Below are positions 52,613 through 60,514 of a stretch of DNA of 64,000 bases, piece after piece. The translations under genes and the position numbers were made by a program. The notes beneath the pieces are model-generated. The model was given only the letters and a program-made list of their open reading frames with translations, was not told where the DNA came from and ran no database searches. The stretch covers positions 4,154,001-4,218,000 of the forward strand of contig NZ_CP042425.1 of assembly GCF_008254045.1 (NCBI RefSeq). Reading direction: 5' to 3'. Each line of letters opens with the position of its first letter. The stretch's first letter is position 1. Source of the DNA: Limnoglobus roseus (lineage in GTDB: Bacteria; Planctomycetota; Planctomycetia; Gemmatales; Gemmataceae).

Positions 52613-53293
52613 TTAAGGGAGTGGTAGAATAGGCTTACCCACAAGAGAATTCCCTTCACGCTGGTGCCAATCTGCGATCCACCTCGCATGAATGACGGCC
52701 CACCGCCGGGGAATTTGCCAAGTCGTTACAAGCTCTTCTTCTCCACCACGGACAGCCGCTCGCGGGGCTAATAGTTCCAGAGCCAGTGCCGTCGCACGGT
52801 CTTCTGTTTCGGCGTCGCAATCGAGGAGGTGCGAATGCACGCCGAGTGGCACGTCGGCCAGCGCCGCGGCGATTTCAATTGAATCGTCCGGCGGTTGGAA
52901 GCCGTCCAACACCCGCAAAATGTCTGGCCCCAATCGCCGGACTGCCCGCGTTCGCGGCCCCTCGTAGTCGAGCACGAAGTGTGCGAACTCGTGGGCCACA
53001 ATCACCCGCCGTTCGTCGGCGGTCAGTGATTCTTCGAGGAAAATGCCGCCGCTGCCGGCGTGAGCCACGAGGCATCCGAGCAAGTTCATCGGCGGCGGGT
53101 CGCGGTCCGGCAGCGGCAATCCGCGGTCGCGCAGCCACTCGAAGACGGCCGACGGCGACAACCGTGGCAGCGTCACGACGAACAGCGGCGCGATCAGTGA
53201 GAGATGTGGTTCCAGGTCGCGCGGTGGCGGCGGCGGCCCGTCGAACGAAAGCCAGACCTCGGCCGCGATGTGTTCAAGTTCCGGCAGGGTCAT
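52613..53293 (-). CDS. ImmA/IrrE-type metallopeptidase
   Basis: 226 residues. The zinc motif is HEFAH (VIVAHEFAHFVLDYEGP), preceded by GGIFLEESLTADERR; the third ligand is likely Glu or Asp downstream, in a region of ALADVPLGVHSHLL or DCDAETEDRATALALELLAP. The last of these resembles the E..A..FA..LLMP motif of ImmA/IrrE. IrrE-type peptidases cut a partner repressor or regulator. The gene overlaps the small upstream gene by 20 bases, which makes that protein the best candidate substrate. Confidence 0.85.
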   Translation of the reverse strand: MTLPELEHIAAEVWLSFDGPPPPPRDLEPHLSLIAPLFVVTLPRLSPSAVFEWLRDRGLPLPDRDPPPMNLLGCLVAHAGSGGIFLEESLTADERRVIVAHEFAHFVLDYEGPRTRAVRRLGPDILRVLDGFQPPDDSIEIAAALADVPLGVHSHLLDCDAETEDRATALALELLAPRAAVRGGEEELVTTWQIPRRWAVIHARWIADWHQREGNSLVGKPILPLP

Positions 53294-53654
53294 CGGTCGG
53301 GTCCGTGGCGGGTGGTTCGGTCCGGTGGGCCGCCATCACGAACCCGGTGCCGCTCGGCTGAATGTCGTCCCAGTTCCGCAGAGCCTCGACCTGCCGCAGC
53401 AGTGCGGCCAGCGCCGCGGGCGAGACCTGCCCGACCTTCGCGATAGCGTTCACGTCGGCCGCGAATGACTCTTCGCGGGGCATGGCACACAGCGACAGCT
53501 TCGCGAGGTGGTGGACGTCGGTTCCCAGGTTCGCGGCCAACTCCGGCCACGCCCAGCCGTTCGTCAAGCGGTGCCGTTCGAGCCGCGAGCCGACGAGCGC
53601 CGGGTCGGCGGCCGTTCGCCGCAGAGTCGCTTCCGCCAGCGTGTCAGGCGTCAT
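53274..53654 (-). CDS. small regulator-like protein between metallopeptidase and sigma-like genes
   Basis: 126 residues; ATG at 53654 overlaps the upstream stop by 11 bases. Helical throughout (RLERHRLTNGWAWPELAANLGTDVHHLAKLSLC reads as an HTH of XRE type, with a W-P-L-A start and LG..V..L.). A second helical part is AADVNAIAKVGQVSPAALAALLRQVEAL. Its context, directly before an IrrE-type peptidase, is that of the repressor/peptidase modules of ImmR/ImmA and DdrO/IrrE. The HTH assignment is moderate. Confidence 0.6.
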   Translation of the reverse strand: MTPDTLAEATLRRTAADPALVGSRLERHRLTNGWAWPELAANLGTDVHHLAKLSLCAMPREESFAADVNAIAKVGQVSPAALAALLRQVEALRNWDDIQPSGTGFVMAAHRTEPPATDPTDDPAGT

Positions 53655-54114
53655 GAATCACCTTCGCTTTCAAGCGGTGAATCCGCTGTCGCAACCGGGC
53701 GAGCAGGGCGGCGTCCGCGGGCGGCGTGCCGGCCAGCCAACTGTCGAGCGCGAGGCGTTCCGCCGTGGTCGTCGCAACGGCTTCGCGGAGGGCGGCCGCC
53801 AACTCGCGGTCTTCGAGTGACAGTGTGGTGTCACTTCGTGGGGCGGTCGCGGCTTCGCGGCGCTTCCGGCGAACCTCGCCCCGCAACAACACCCGCAACC
53901 GCTGTCGGGCGAAGCCGGTCAGCACGCGGGCCAGGTTGGCCGGGGCGTCCCACGCGCCGCAAAGTCGCAGGATCGCGTCCACGACCGCGTCGGCGACCCG
54001 CTGGGGGTCTACGCCGCGATACCGCCGTTCCAATCGGCCGGCGACGACGAGGGCGAACCGTTCGTACAACTCGGCAGCTCGCGTGCGAGAATCGTCGAAC
54101 AGCGGCTCGGTCAT
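53644..54114 (-). CDS. sigma-70/ECF-like regulator
   Basis: 156 residues from ATG at 54114 (ATGA overlap with the mfnE stop). The N-terminal helices RAAELYERFALVVAGRLERRYRGVDPQRVADAVVDAILRL fit sigma region 2 (QDI.Q..FL pattern, here ADAVVDAILRL). The C-terminal part AERLALDSWLAGTPPADAALLARLRQRIHRLKAKVIHD fits a shortened region 4. The family of such proteins in planctomycetes is large and poorly studied; a non-sigma DNA-binding role is possible. Confidence 0.6.
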   Translation of the reverse strand: MTEPLFDDSRTRAAELYERFALVVAGRLERRYRGVDPQRVADAVVDAILRLCGAWDAPANLARVLTGFARQRLRVLLRGEVRRKRREAATAPRSDTTLSLEDRELAAALREAVATTTAERLALDSWLAGTPPADAALLARLRQRIHRLKAKVIHDA

Positions 54115-54635
54115 GCCCCGACCCGTTCGTCGAGCCACTGGCGGAAGTTCACCACCTCAATCGGGAGCGGCACGCCCCGCACGACGGTGGGGAAGTGTCG
54201 GTCCACGAAGCCTTGCCGCGAGGCCAATTCCCACGACCCGGCCGGCCGATCCTTCGACTTCAGCAGGACGAGTTTGCTCGCGTTGCGGACCATCGCGACC
54301 CGTGCGGCAATCGAATCAGTTGTCACGTCCCAGGTGTGCGGCAGGGCTTGATCCTCGTCCCGACAGAAAGCGAGCGCGTCGAGAACTTCAACGTCGGGTC
54401 GCGTGACGATGGCCCGGACAAGTTCAGCCGCGACGGTCAGCGACCGGACCGCCGCCCAGTGCGCGGCTTCTTCGCCAACCCGGTGGAGTTCGTCGAACGC
54501 CCGCACGCCGTCGGCGATGATGCCGCCACCTGGCACGAGGAGAACCGACGAAGGCACCGCTTCCAGCCAGTGGTTCAGGCCGTCGCGCAACCGGGGGTGA
54601 TCGTACAGGCTGCCGCCGAGTTTCACGACGATCAT
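54111..54635 (-). CDS. mfnE: amino acid kinase family protein, MfnE-like (methanofuran synthesis)
   Basis: 174 residues, short for the fold. VVKLGGSLYDHPRL at the start, LLVPGGGIIADGVRAFDELH, HWAAVRSLTVAAELVRAI, and VTTDSIAARVAMVRNASKLVLLKSKD (nucleotide-binding part). In methanogens and methylotrophs a short amino acid kinase of this sort, MfnE, phosphorylates the aminomethylfuran phosphate intermediate to the diphosphate. The gene starts with an ATGA overlap on the stop of the MfnF-like gene, which supports this call strongly. An unrelated acylphosphate kinase remains the alternative. Confidence 0.78.
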   Translation of the reverse strand: MIVVKLGGSLYDHPRLRDGLNHWLEAVPSSVLLVPGGGIIADGVRAFDELHRVGEEAAHWAAVRSLTVAAELVRAIVTRPDVEVLDALAFCRDEDQALPHTWDVTTDSIAARVAMVRNASKLVLLKSKDRPAGSWELASRQGFVDRHFPTVVRGVPLPIEVVNFRQWLDERVGA

Positions 54636-55654
54636 AGCGGCCGCTCCGCCGCGAGCGTCGCCACGGCATACGCCGGGGCCGCAGCCGAACGCTCGGGGCC
54701 GAGGCGTTCCGTCAGCGACAGCATGTCGTCGAAAAATGCCACGAATGGCTGGTCGCGTAGGAGTTGGCGGGCCAGAAACTCGCCCGATCCCGAAACGACG
54801 GCGTACCGCCGCGGGTGGCGGGCCGCCTGTCGCATTTCGCGCAGCCGGGGGATCAAAGCCGCGACGCGATCGTGGAGCAGCTTCCGCTGTTGTTCGACAA
54901 TCGACCGGGCCAACCGCTGGGTGTCCTCTTCCGGCGTCAACACGGGGTCGCCGCCGACCATCCGGCTCAGGCGACCGTGGGCGTGGAGGCGGGTCGCCGG
55001 TCGGCCGTCGGCGGTATCGGTGTCGGCAGCGTCTTCGGGCACGCTTCCGAGCAAGAGGTGTGCGTCGTGGACCGTGGCGAAGAACTCCGCCGCCGCCGTC
55101 GTGCCGAGGAACGTCGTTGCCGGCGTTCGGCGGACCCCGGTGTACACGAGTTCGCCCAGCCGCATCCGGGCGGTGTCGGTCTTGCCTTCGCTCCAGGGCA
55201 GGCCGTCCAAAATCGGAATCAGGTCGGTGGTGGTCGAGCCGATGTCGATGAGCAGCGTCACGCCGCGGGGCGTGTACCCGCCGACGAACGTCGCCAGTGC
55301 GTGCCAGTTCGCGGCCGCCACCTTGAGGTAATGCTCCTTCGCTTCGTTCGTGTTCAGGAAGACGCCGTCCGTGCTCCAGACGCGGACCGGCCGGCTGCGG
55401 CTCACATTCATCACCGCCGAGACGATGTGCCGCACGCCGTCGCGCTTCGTCTCGAAGCAGTCGCAGAGTTCGCCGGTCATCGTCACGGCCAACTCATCGG
55501 CGTCCGCGAACGGGGTGATCAACTCGTCGAGGGCGTGCGCCAGTTGTGCCGGTTGTTTCCAAAGTGCGAACGGCACCGAGGCGGCCCGGCCGGTGTTCGT
55601 GGCCGCCTTCAGGTTCGCGCCGCCGATGTCGAGTCCTAAGATCGTAGAAGCCAT
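54632..55654 (-). CDS. mfnF: MfnF-like H4MPT-linked C1 transfer pathway protein
   Basis: 340 residues from ATG at 55654. It has an ASKHA/hydantoinase-A type fold: ILGLDIGGANLKAAT (phosphate-1 loop), LAVTMTGELCDCF, FETKRDGVRHIVSAV, TLLIDIGSTTTDLIPI (phosphate-2), MRLGELVYTGVRRTPATTFLG, and VVSGSGEFLARQLL. This is the pattern of the protein known from archaea and methylotrophs as MfnF, which joins the furan diphosphate to glutamyl-tyramine. It is divergent from the Hsp70-like gene by 26 bases. Confidence 0.88.
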   Translation of the reverse strand: MASTILGLDIGGANLKAATNTGRAASVPFALWKQPAQLAHALDELITPFADADELAVTMTGELCDCFETKRDGVRHIVSAVMNVSRSRPVRVWSTDGVFLNTNEAKEHYLKVAAANWHALATFVGGYTPRGVTLLIDIGSTTTDLIPILDGLPWSEGKTDTARMRLGELVYTGVRRTPATTFLGTTAAAEFFATVHDAHLLLGSVPEDAADTDTADGRPATRLHAHGRLSRMVGGDPVLTPEEDTQRLARSIVEQQRKLLHDRVAALIPRLREMRQAARHPRRYAVVSGSGEFLARQLLRDQPFVAFFDDMLSLTERLGPERSAAAPAYAVATLAAERPL

Positions 55655-55680
55655 TACTCCCGAAGATACAAGGTCCGCGC

Positions 55681-58464
55681 ATGTCCCGCTACCTCGTCGG
55701 CATCGACCTCGGCACCACGAACATTGCCCTCGCCTACGTGGACACGACCGAGAAGGTGAAGGTGGCGGGGCCGAAGTTGCACACGTTCGAGATCCCACAA
55801 TTGATCGCGGCCGGCGACGTGGGCGAACAAGAACTGCTGCCGTCGTTTCTGTACCTGCCGGGGCCGCACGACCTGCCGCCGGGCAGCGTCGACCTGCCGT
55901 GGAAGAAGGGCGCACTCGAGGCTGTGGGGTTGTTCGCCCGCAACCACGGGGCGAAGGTGCCCGGCCGGCAGGTGTCGTCGGCGAAGTCGTGGCTCTGTCA
56001 CGCCGGTGTGGACCGCACGGCCCCGCTGTTGCCGTGGGGGGCACCGCCGGACGTGCCGCGATTGTCGCCGCTGGAAGTGTCTACGCGATACCTTCGCCAC
56101 CTGATCGACGCCTGGAACCACGCGAAGGCGAAGAAGCCGGAAGAGAGGCTGGAGGAACAGCAAGTTGTTATCACGGTGCCGGCGTCGTTCGACGACGTGG
56201 CCCGCAACCTGACGGCCGACGCCGCGAAGCAGGCGGGGTTCAAGCACGTCGCACTTCTCGAAGAACCACAAGCCGCATTCTACGCTTGGCTCGGCACGCG
56301 GCCGGCGAGGGAGGCGACGAAGCTGAAGCCGGGGATGCGCTGCCTCGTCGTGGACGTGGGCGGCGGCACGAGCGACTTCAGCCTCATCCGGGCGGGCGAG
56401 GAAAAAGGTGAACTCGTCTTCCTCCGCGACGCCGTGGGCGAACACTTGTTGCTCGGCGGCGACAACATGGACCTCGCGCTCGCCAAGACCGTCGAGGCGA
56501 AGCTGCCCGGTGGCAGAGTGGACGCGGCCCAGATCGGCGGCTTGGTGCAAGCTTGCCGGAACGCGAAGGAGGCGATGCTGGTGCCGAAGCCGCCGAAGGC
56601 GTTCCCGGTCACGGTCGTTGGCCGCGGTCGGTCGGTCGTCGGCGGCACGCTGTCCATTCCGATCACCGCCGAGGACGTGAACACCGCGATCTTCGAGGGC
56701 TTCTTCCCCAAGCAAGAACTGTCCGCCGAGCCGAACCGCGTCAACCGGGCCGGCCTACAAGAGATGGGCCTGCCCTACGTCGCCGACCCAGCCGTGACGA
56801 AGCACCTCGCCGCGTTCGTCCGGCAGCACGTCCCGCCCGACAGCCCGGTAGACGCGATCCTCTTCAACGGCGGCGTCTTCCAACCGGCCGTGTTGCGCGA
56901 CCGCCTTCTCGACGTGATGCGGCCGTGGTTCAGCGCGAAGTGGAAGCCGCTCGTCCTCACGTCGCCGTCGCTCGACCTCGCCGTTGCCTGGGGCGCGGCC
57001 TACTTCGCGTGGCTCAAGCACACCGGAGGGAAGCGGATCGGCGGCGGCATCCCACGGTCGTACTACATCGGGTTGTCCACAACCGAGGCTCGGGCCAAGA
57101 TCACCGCCCTCTGCGTGGTGCCGCGGCATCTCGAAGAGGGACAGCAAATTGATTTGAAGGAACCGGAATTGGAACTGACGCTCGGCCGGCCGGTGCTGTT
57201 CCCACTGTACTCGTCGACGGTTCGTGAAGACACGGCGGGCGAGTTGCTCACCCTTTCGCCGGATCAGTTGCTGCAACTGCCGCCGTTGCACACGATGCTG
57301 CGGGGCGGGAAGCGAAGCGGCACGAAACAGGTGCCGGTGACACTGAGCGCGAAGTGTACCGAGATCGGCACGCTGGAACTGGCGTGCGTGTCGCAGGAGA
57401 ACAACCGCTGGAAGTTGGAGTTCAACGTCCGCGAAGTGATCGAGCAAACGCCGCAAGAGGCGGAAGCGGCCGAGCAACAACCCGTCCTCATCGACGTGTG
57501 GCCGGAGGACAAGGTGCAGGCCGCGACGGAGTTGGTGCAGCGGACGTTCGTGCCGGGTTCGCCGGCCGCCCCGCCGCCGCAAGAACTCACGAAGGCACTC
57601 GAAGCCGCTCTGGAAGCAGGGCGCAACGACTGGCCGACGGCCCTCTGCCGACGGATGTGGGACGTGCTCAGCGACGTGGCCGACCACCGCAGCCGCGGAC
57701 CGGCGTACCTGTCGCGGTGGTACAACCTCGTCGGCTTTTGCCTCCGCCCCGGCTTCGGCGACCCGCTCGACCGCTACCGCGTGGAAGCGGTCTGGAAGCT
57801 GATCTCCGCGACTTCGGCGGCCGGCAGCAAGCAACCGGCCGTCGTCGAGGGCGGGGCCGACTACTGGATCATGTGGCGGCGGATGGCCGGCGGGTTGAAC
57901 GCCGCATTGCAACAGAACCTCTGGGCGAAACTGCGGCCGATCCTGCTGCCGACGAAGACGAAGCCACTGGCGAAGCCGAGCAACAACGAACTCGCCGAGA
58001 TGTGGCGGGCCGTCGCGTCGCTCGAACGACTCGACGCGAAGACGAAGGAAAGTTTGGGGGCCGAACTCCTGTCGCAAATCAATCGCGTGCCGGTTCCGCC
58101 GTACCTCTTCTGGTCGCTGACCCGGCTCGGTGGGCGGGTGCAACTCTACGGGCCGCTCAACACGGTCATTCACCCGAGCGTGATCGAGCGATGGCTGGAG
58201 ACACTGCTGGAGTTCCGCCCCACCAATGACACGGAACGCATGGGGTGGGCGTTCTGCCTGGCGCACTTGGCTCGCAAGAGCGGTGTGCGGGCGGTGGACA
58301 TCAGCGACGAGTACCGCGACGGGATCGCAAAACTGTTGCACACGCTGAAGGTGCCAGCCGGTTGGCCGCAGATGGTGGAAGAAGTCGTCGCGACCGGCGG
58401 CGACGATCAGTCGCAACTCTTCGGCGAATCGCTACCGATCGGGTTGCGGCTGTCGGGCGGGTAA
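55681..58464 (+). CDS. Hsp70-like protein with C-terminal extension (DUF3731-like)
   Basis: 927 residues, about 300 more than DnaK. Residues 1-600 follow the Hsp70 nucleotide-binding domain: VGIDLGTTNIALAYVD, VVITVPASFDDVARNLTADAAKQAGF, LLEEPQAAFYAWLG, LVVDVGGGTSDFSLI near 225, LGGDNMDLALA, FNGGVFQPAVLRDRL (equivalent of the DnaK VGG-type motif) and a shortened substrate part. The C-terminal 300 residues (RRMWDVLSDVADHRSRGPAYLSRWYNLVGFCLRPGFG, EMWRAVASLERLDAKTKESLG, LFWSLTRLGGRVQLYGPLN) are helical and resemble the DUF3731 extension. A role in handling a specific client is likely; no DnaJ or GrpE gene is nearby. Confidence 0.88.
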   Translation: MSRYLVGIDLGTTNIALAYVDTTEKVKVAGPKLHTFEIPQLIAAGDVGEQELLPSFLYLPGPHDLPPGSVDLPWKKGALEAVGLFARNHGAKVPGRQVSSAKSWLCHAGVDRTAPLLPWGAPPDVPRLSPLEVSTRYLRHLIDAWNHAKAKKPEERLEEQQVVITVPASFDDVARNLTADAAKQAGFKHVALLEEPQAAFYAWLGTRPAREATKLKPGMRCLVVDVGGGTSDFSLIRAGEEKGELVFLRDAVGEHLLLGGDNMDLALAKTVEAKLPGGRVDAAQIGGLVQACRNAKEAMLVPKPPKAFPVTVVGRGRSVVGGTLSIPITAEDVNTAIFEGFFPKQELSAEPNRVNRAGLQEMGLPYVADPAVTKHLAAFVRQHVPPDSPVDAILFNGGVFQPAVLRDRLLDVMRPWFSAKWKPLVLTSPSLDLAVAWGAAYFAWLKHTGGKRIGGGIPRSYYIGLSTTEARAKITALCVVPRHLEEGQQIDLKEPELELTLGRPVLFPLYSSTVREDTAGELLTLSPDQLLQLPPLHTMLRGGKRSGTKQVPVTLSAKCTEIGTLELACVSQENNRWKLEFNVREVIEQTPQEAEAAEQQPVLIDVWPEDKVQAATELVQRTFVPGSPAAPPPQELTKALEAALEAGRNDWPTALCRRMWDVLSDVADHRSRGPAYLSRWYNLVGFCLRPGFGDPLDRYRVEAVWKLISATSAAGSKQPAVVEGGADYWIMWRRMAGGLNAALQQNLWAKLRPILLPTKTKPLAKPSNNELAEMWRAVASLERLDAKTKESLGAELLSQINRVPVPPYLFWSLTRLGGRVQLYGPLNTVIHPSVIERWLETLLEFRPTNDTERMGWAFCLAHLARKSGVRAVDISDEYRDGIAKLLHTLKVPAGWPQMVEEVVATGGDDQSQLFGESLPIGLRLSGG

Positions 58465-58507
58465 GGCCGTGTCTTGAGCACCGAAGGTGCGGCTGAAGCC
58501 ACCCGCG

Positions 58508-59389
58508 TCACGTCCCCATCACGTTGTACCCACAGTCCACGTACAGCACCTGCCCGGTGACGGCGCTGGCCAGCGGGCTGCACAGGTAGAGCGTGCTGTT
58601 CGCGACTTCCTCCGGGCCGATCGGCCGCCGCAGCGGCGAGTGGGCGGCGGCGTGTTCGATCAGCTTGTCGAAGTCCGGGTTGATCGCGCGGGCCGCACGA
58701 CTCGCGTAGGGGCCGGCCGAGATCAGGTTCACGCGGATGTTCTTGTCGCCGACGAACCACGACAGTTGCTTCGCGTCCATTTGCAGCGCCGTCTTGGCCG
58801 TACTCATGCCGCCGCCGTAGTGCGGGATGACGCGGTCGCCGCCGATGTACGTCAGGCCGACCACGCTGCCGCCGTCCTTGCGGTTCGCCATGAACGGGGC
58901 GGCGTAGCGGACCATACTGATAAGCGAGTAGCTGCTGATGCCGAGGGCTTCCGAGTAGGCCTCGCGGCTCGTCTCGATGATCGGCTTCGTGATCTCGCGG
59001 CTGAACGCGATCGAGTGAATGAGGACGTCGAACCCGCCGAACTCTTGGCCGACGGCCTCAATGGTGCCCTTGATGCTGTAGTCCGTGAACTTCGCGTACC
59101 GCCGATCGGTGCGGAGCTTTTCCGGCACCTGCTCCATCGTGTCGAAGCTGGCGTCACAGGCGTACATCTTCTCAACTGTGAACTCACTGCCGTCCGGCAA
59201 CAGCCGCGATTCGCGGTCGCTGTCGCGTGTGAGGAAGCTCTCGACGATGCCGTACATCCGCGGGTGGACGGCCAACACGACCTTCGCCCCGGCCGCCTTG
59301 AGCGCCTTGCTGATGTACCACGCGAAACTCTGGTTATCGCCCACGCCGGTCACGAGGGCGGTCTTGCCGGTCAGATCGAGAGAGTACAT
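58508..59389 (-). CDS. fabI: enoyl-[acyl-carrier-protein] reductase (plastid-type FabI)
   Basis: 293 residues. An SDR with the FabI-type nucleotide loop KTALVTGVGDNQSFAWYISKALKAAG. Between strands it carries the long insertion PDGSEFTVEKMYACDASFDTMEQVPEKL...RYAKFTDYSIKGTIEAVG seen in plastid and apicomplexan enzymes. The catalytic pair is PHYGGGMSTAKTAL near 189-197, Tyr-x7-Lys as in plant ENR (bacterial FabI is x6). The C-terminal IRVNLISAGPYASRAARAI matches too. It reduces enoyl-ACP in fatty acid elongation, and the loop geometry suggests triclosan sensitivity. Confidence 0.93.
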   Translation of the reverse strand: MYSLDLTGKTALVTGVGDNQSFAWYISKALKAAGAKVVLAVHPRMYGIVESFLTRDSDRESRLLPDGSEFTVEKMYACDASFDTMEQVPEKLRTDRRYAKFTDYSIKGTIEAVGQEFGGFDVLIHSIAFSREITKPIIETSREAYSEALGISSYSLISMVRYAAPFMANRKDGGSVVGLTYIGGDRVIPHYGGGMSTAKTALQMDAKQLSWFVGDKNIRVNLISAGPYASRAARAINPDFDKLIEHAAAHSPLRRPIGPEEVANSTLYLCSPLASAVTGQVLYVDCGYNVMGT

Positions 59390-59665
59390 CGTCGCGAACC
59401 TCGAAGGGAACTTTCTGCGTCAGGGGCCGTTTTACGGATTCCCTCGCCATACGAGAACCACGCCGCCTCATTGCGCAACTGCACCGGCCGCAACTTGAGG
59501 CAAAGAATGAAAGTAGCCCGCGAACGAACCGATTCGGTCGCGGTAATCGCTACAGTCGCCCCAGATTGACAGGATTTCGGAGGCCGGCACGGCGAATGCT
59601 TTTCTCCCACCGCGGCCACTGATCTAGAGTGAGAAATGGTGTCGTACCGCGACGGAGACCCGATC

Positions 59666-60505
59666 ATGACCCGCCGACTACTCTTCCTGACCCTCTTGCC
59701 CGCCCTTGCTCTGGGTTCCGCCGGGTGTCGTCATTGTTGCAAACGGTCTTCGGCCCCGACGTACATTGAAGCTCCGGCCCGTGACCGCGATATTCTGATT
59801 CCCCCGCCGACGGGCGGGCTGCCGTCGCAACGAACACTTCCCGCCGATCCGGGATTACCGCCGCCGGCCATCAGTTCGGAACCGAGTGGGAGCCGTTACC
59901 GCCCCAGTCGTGAAACGCTCTACCCCGATGCCTTGCTCGAATCGCCGGCCATCCCGCCGAAGGGTTCGGGCGAACCGCCGCCCGTGCTGCCCCTCGGGGA
60001 AGGCGTGTCGTCGAAGAGTCTGTCGCCGGCCGGGTACGCCGACCGCACGAATTCGCCGACCGGACTGCCGGGCTATGCCGTTGTCTCGGACCGCATCGCG
60101 ACCGGCCGCAAGCCGACGGTCGAAGGGTTCGACCGCCTGCGGGCCACCGGGTACAAGACGGTCGTTTACTTGCACGACTCAGACAAAGACGTGAGCGCGA
60201 CGAAGGAGCTAGCCGAGAAGAAGGGGCTGACGTTCATCGGGATTCCCACGACGCCGGGAACGCTGAAGGCGGCGTTCAGCAAGTTCGCGGAAACCGTCGG
60301 CGATCGGGCCAACCGCCCTGCCTACGTCTTCGACGACGACGGCATTCGCACCGGCTCCCTCTGGTACCTCTACTTCCGCACCGTTGAATCGTTCAGCGAC
60401 GATACCGCTCAGGTGAAAGCCGCCCCGCTCGGCCTCCGCGACGCACAGGGCGAAGAGAAGACGAAGTTCTGGCTGGCGGTGCAGGACTACTTGTCGAAGC
60501 GATAA
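59666..60505 (+). CDS. lipoprotein with dual-specificity-phosphatase-like domain lacking the catalytic Cys
   Basis: 279 residues from ATG at 59666. Lipobox LGSAGC (Cys21), then HCCKR and a long Pro-rich linker to about residue 125. The domain that follows (GYAVVSDRIATGRKPTVEGFDRLRATGYKTVVYLHDSD...GLTFIGIPTTPGT) is like the DUF442/DSP phosphatases. Where the active-site loop C-x5-R should be, the sequence is YVFDDDGIRTG: Arg is kept but the Cys position appears to be Phe. It therefore looks like a pseudophosphatase. No signal of transfer. It precedes the PLP gene by 9 bases. Confidence 0.7.
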   Translation: MTRRLLFLTLLPALALGSAGCRHCCKRSSAPTYIEAPARDRDILIPPPTGGLPSQRTLPADPGLPPPAISSEPSGSRYRPSRETLYPDALLESPAIPPKGSGEPPPVLPLGEGVSSKSLSPAGYADRTNSPTGLPGYAVVSDRIATGRKPTVEGFDRLRATGYKTVVYLHDSDKDVSATKELAEKKGLTFIGIPTTPGTLKAAFSKFAETVGDRANRPAYVFDDDGIRTGSLWYLYFRTVESFSDDTAQVKAAPLGLRDAQGEEKTKFWLAVQDYLSKR

Positions 60506-60514
60506 GATGGCGGG

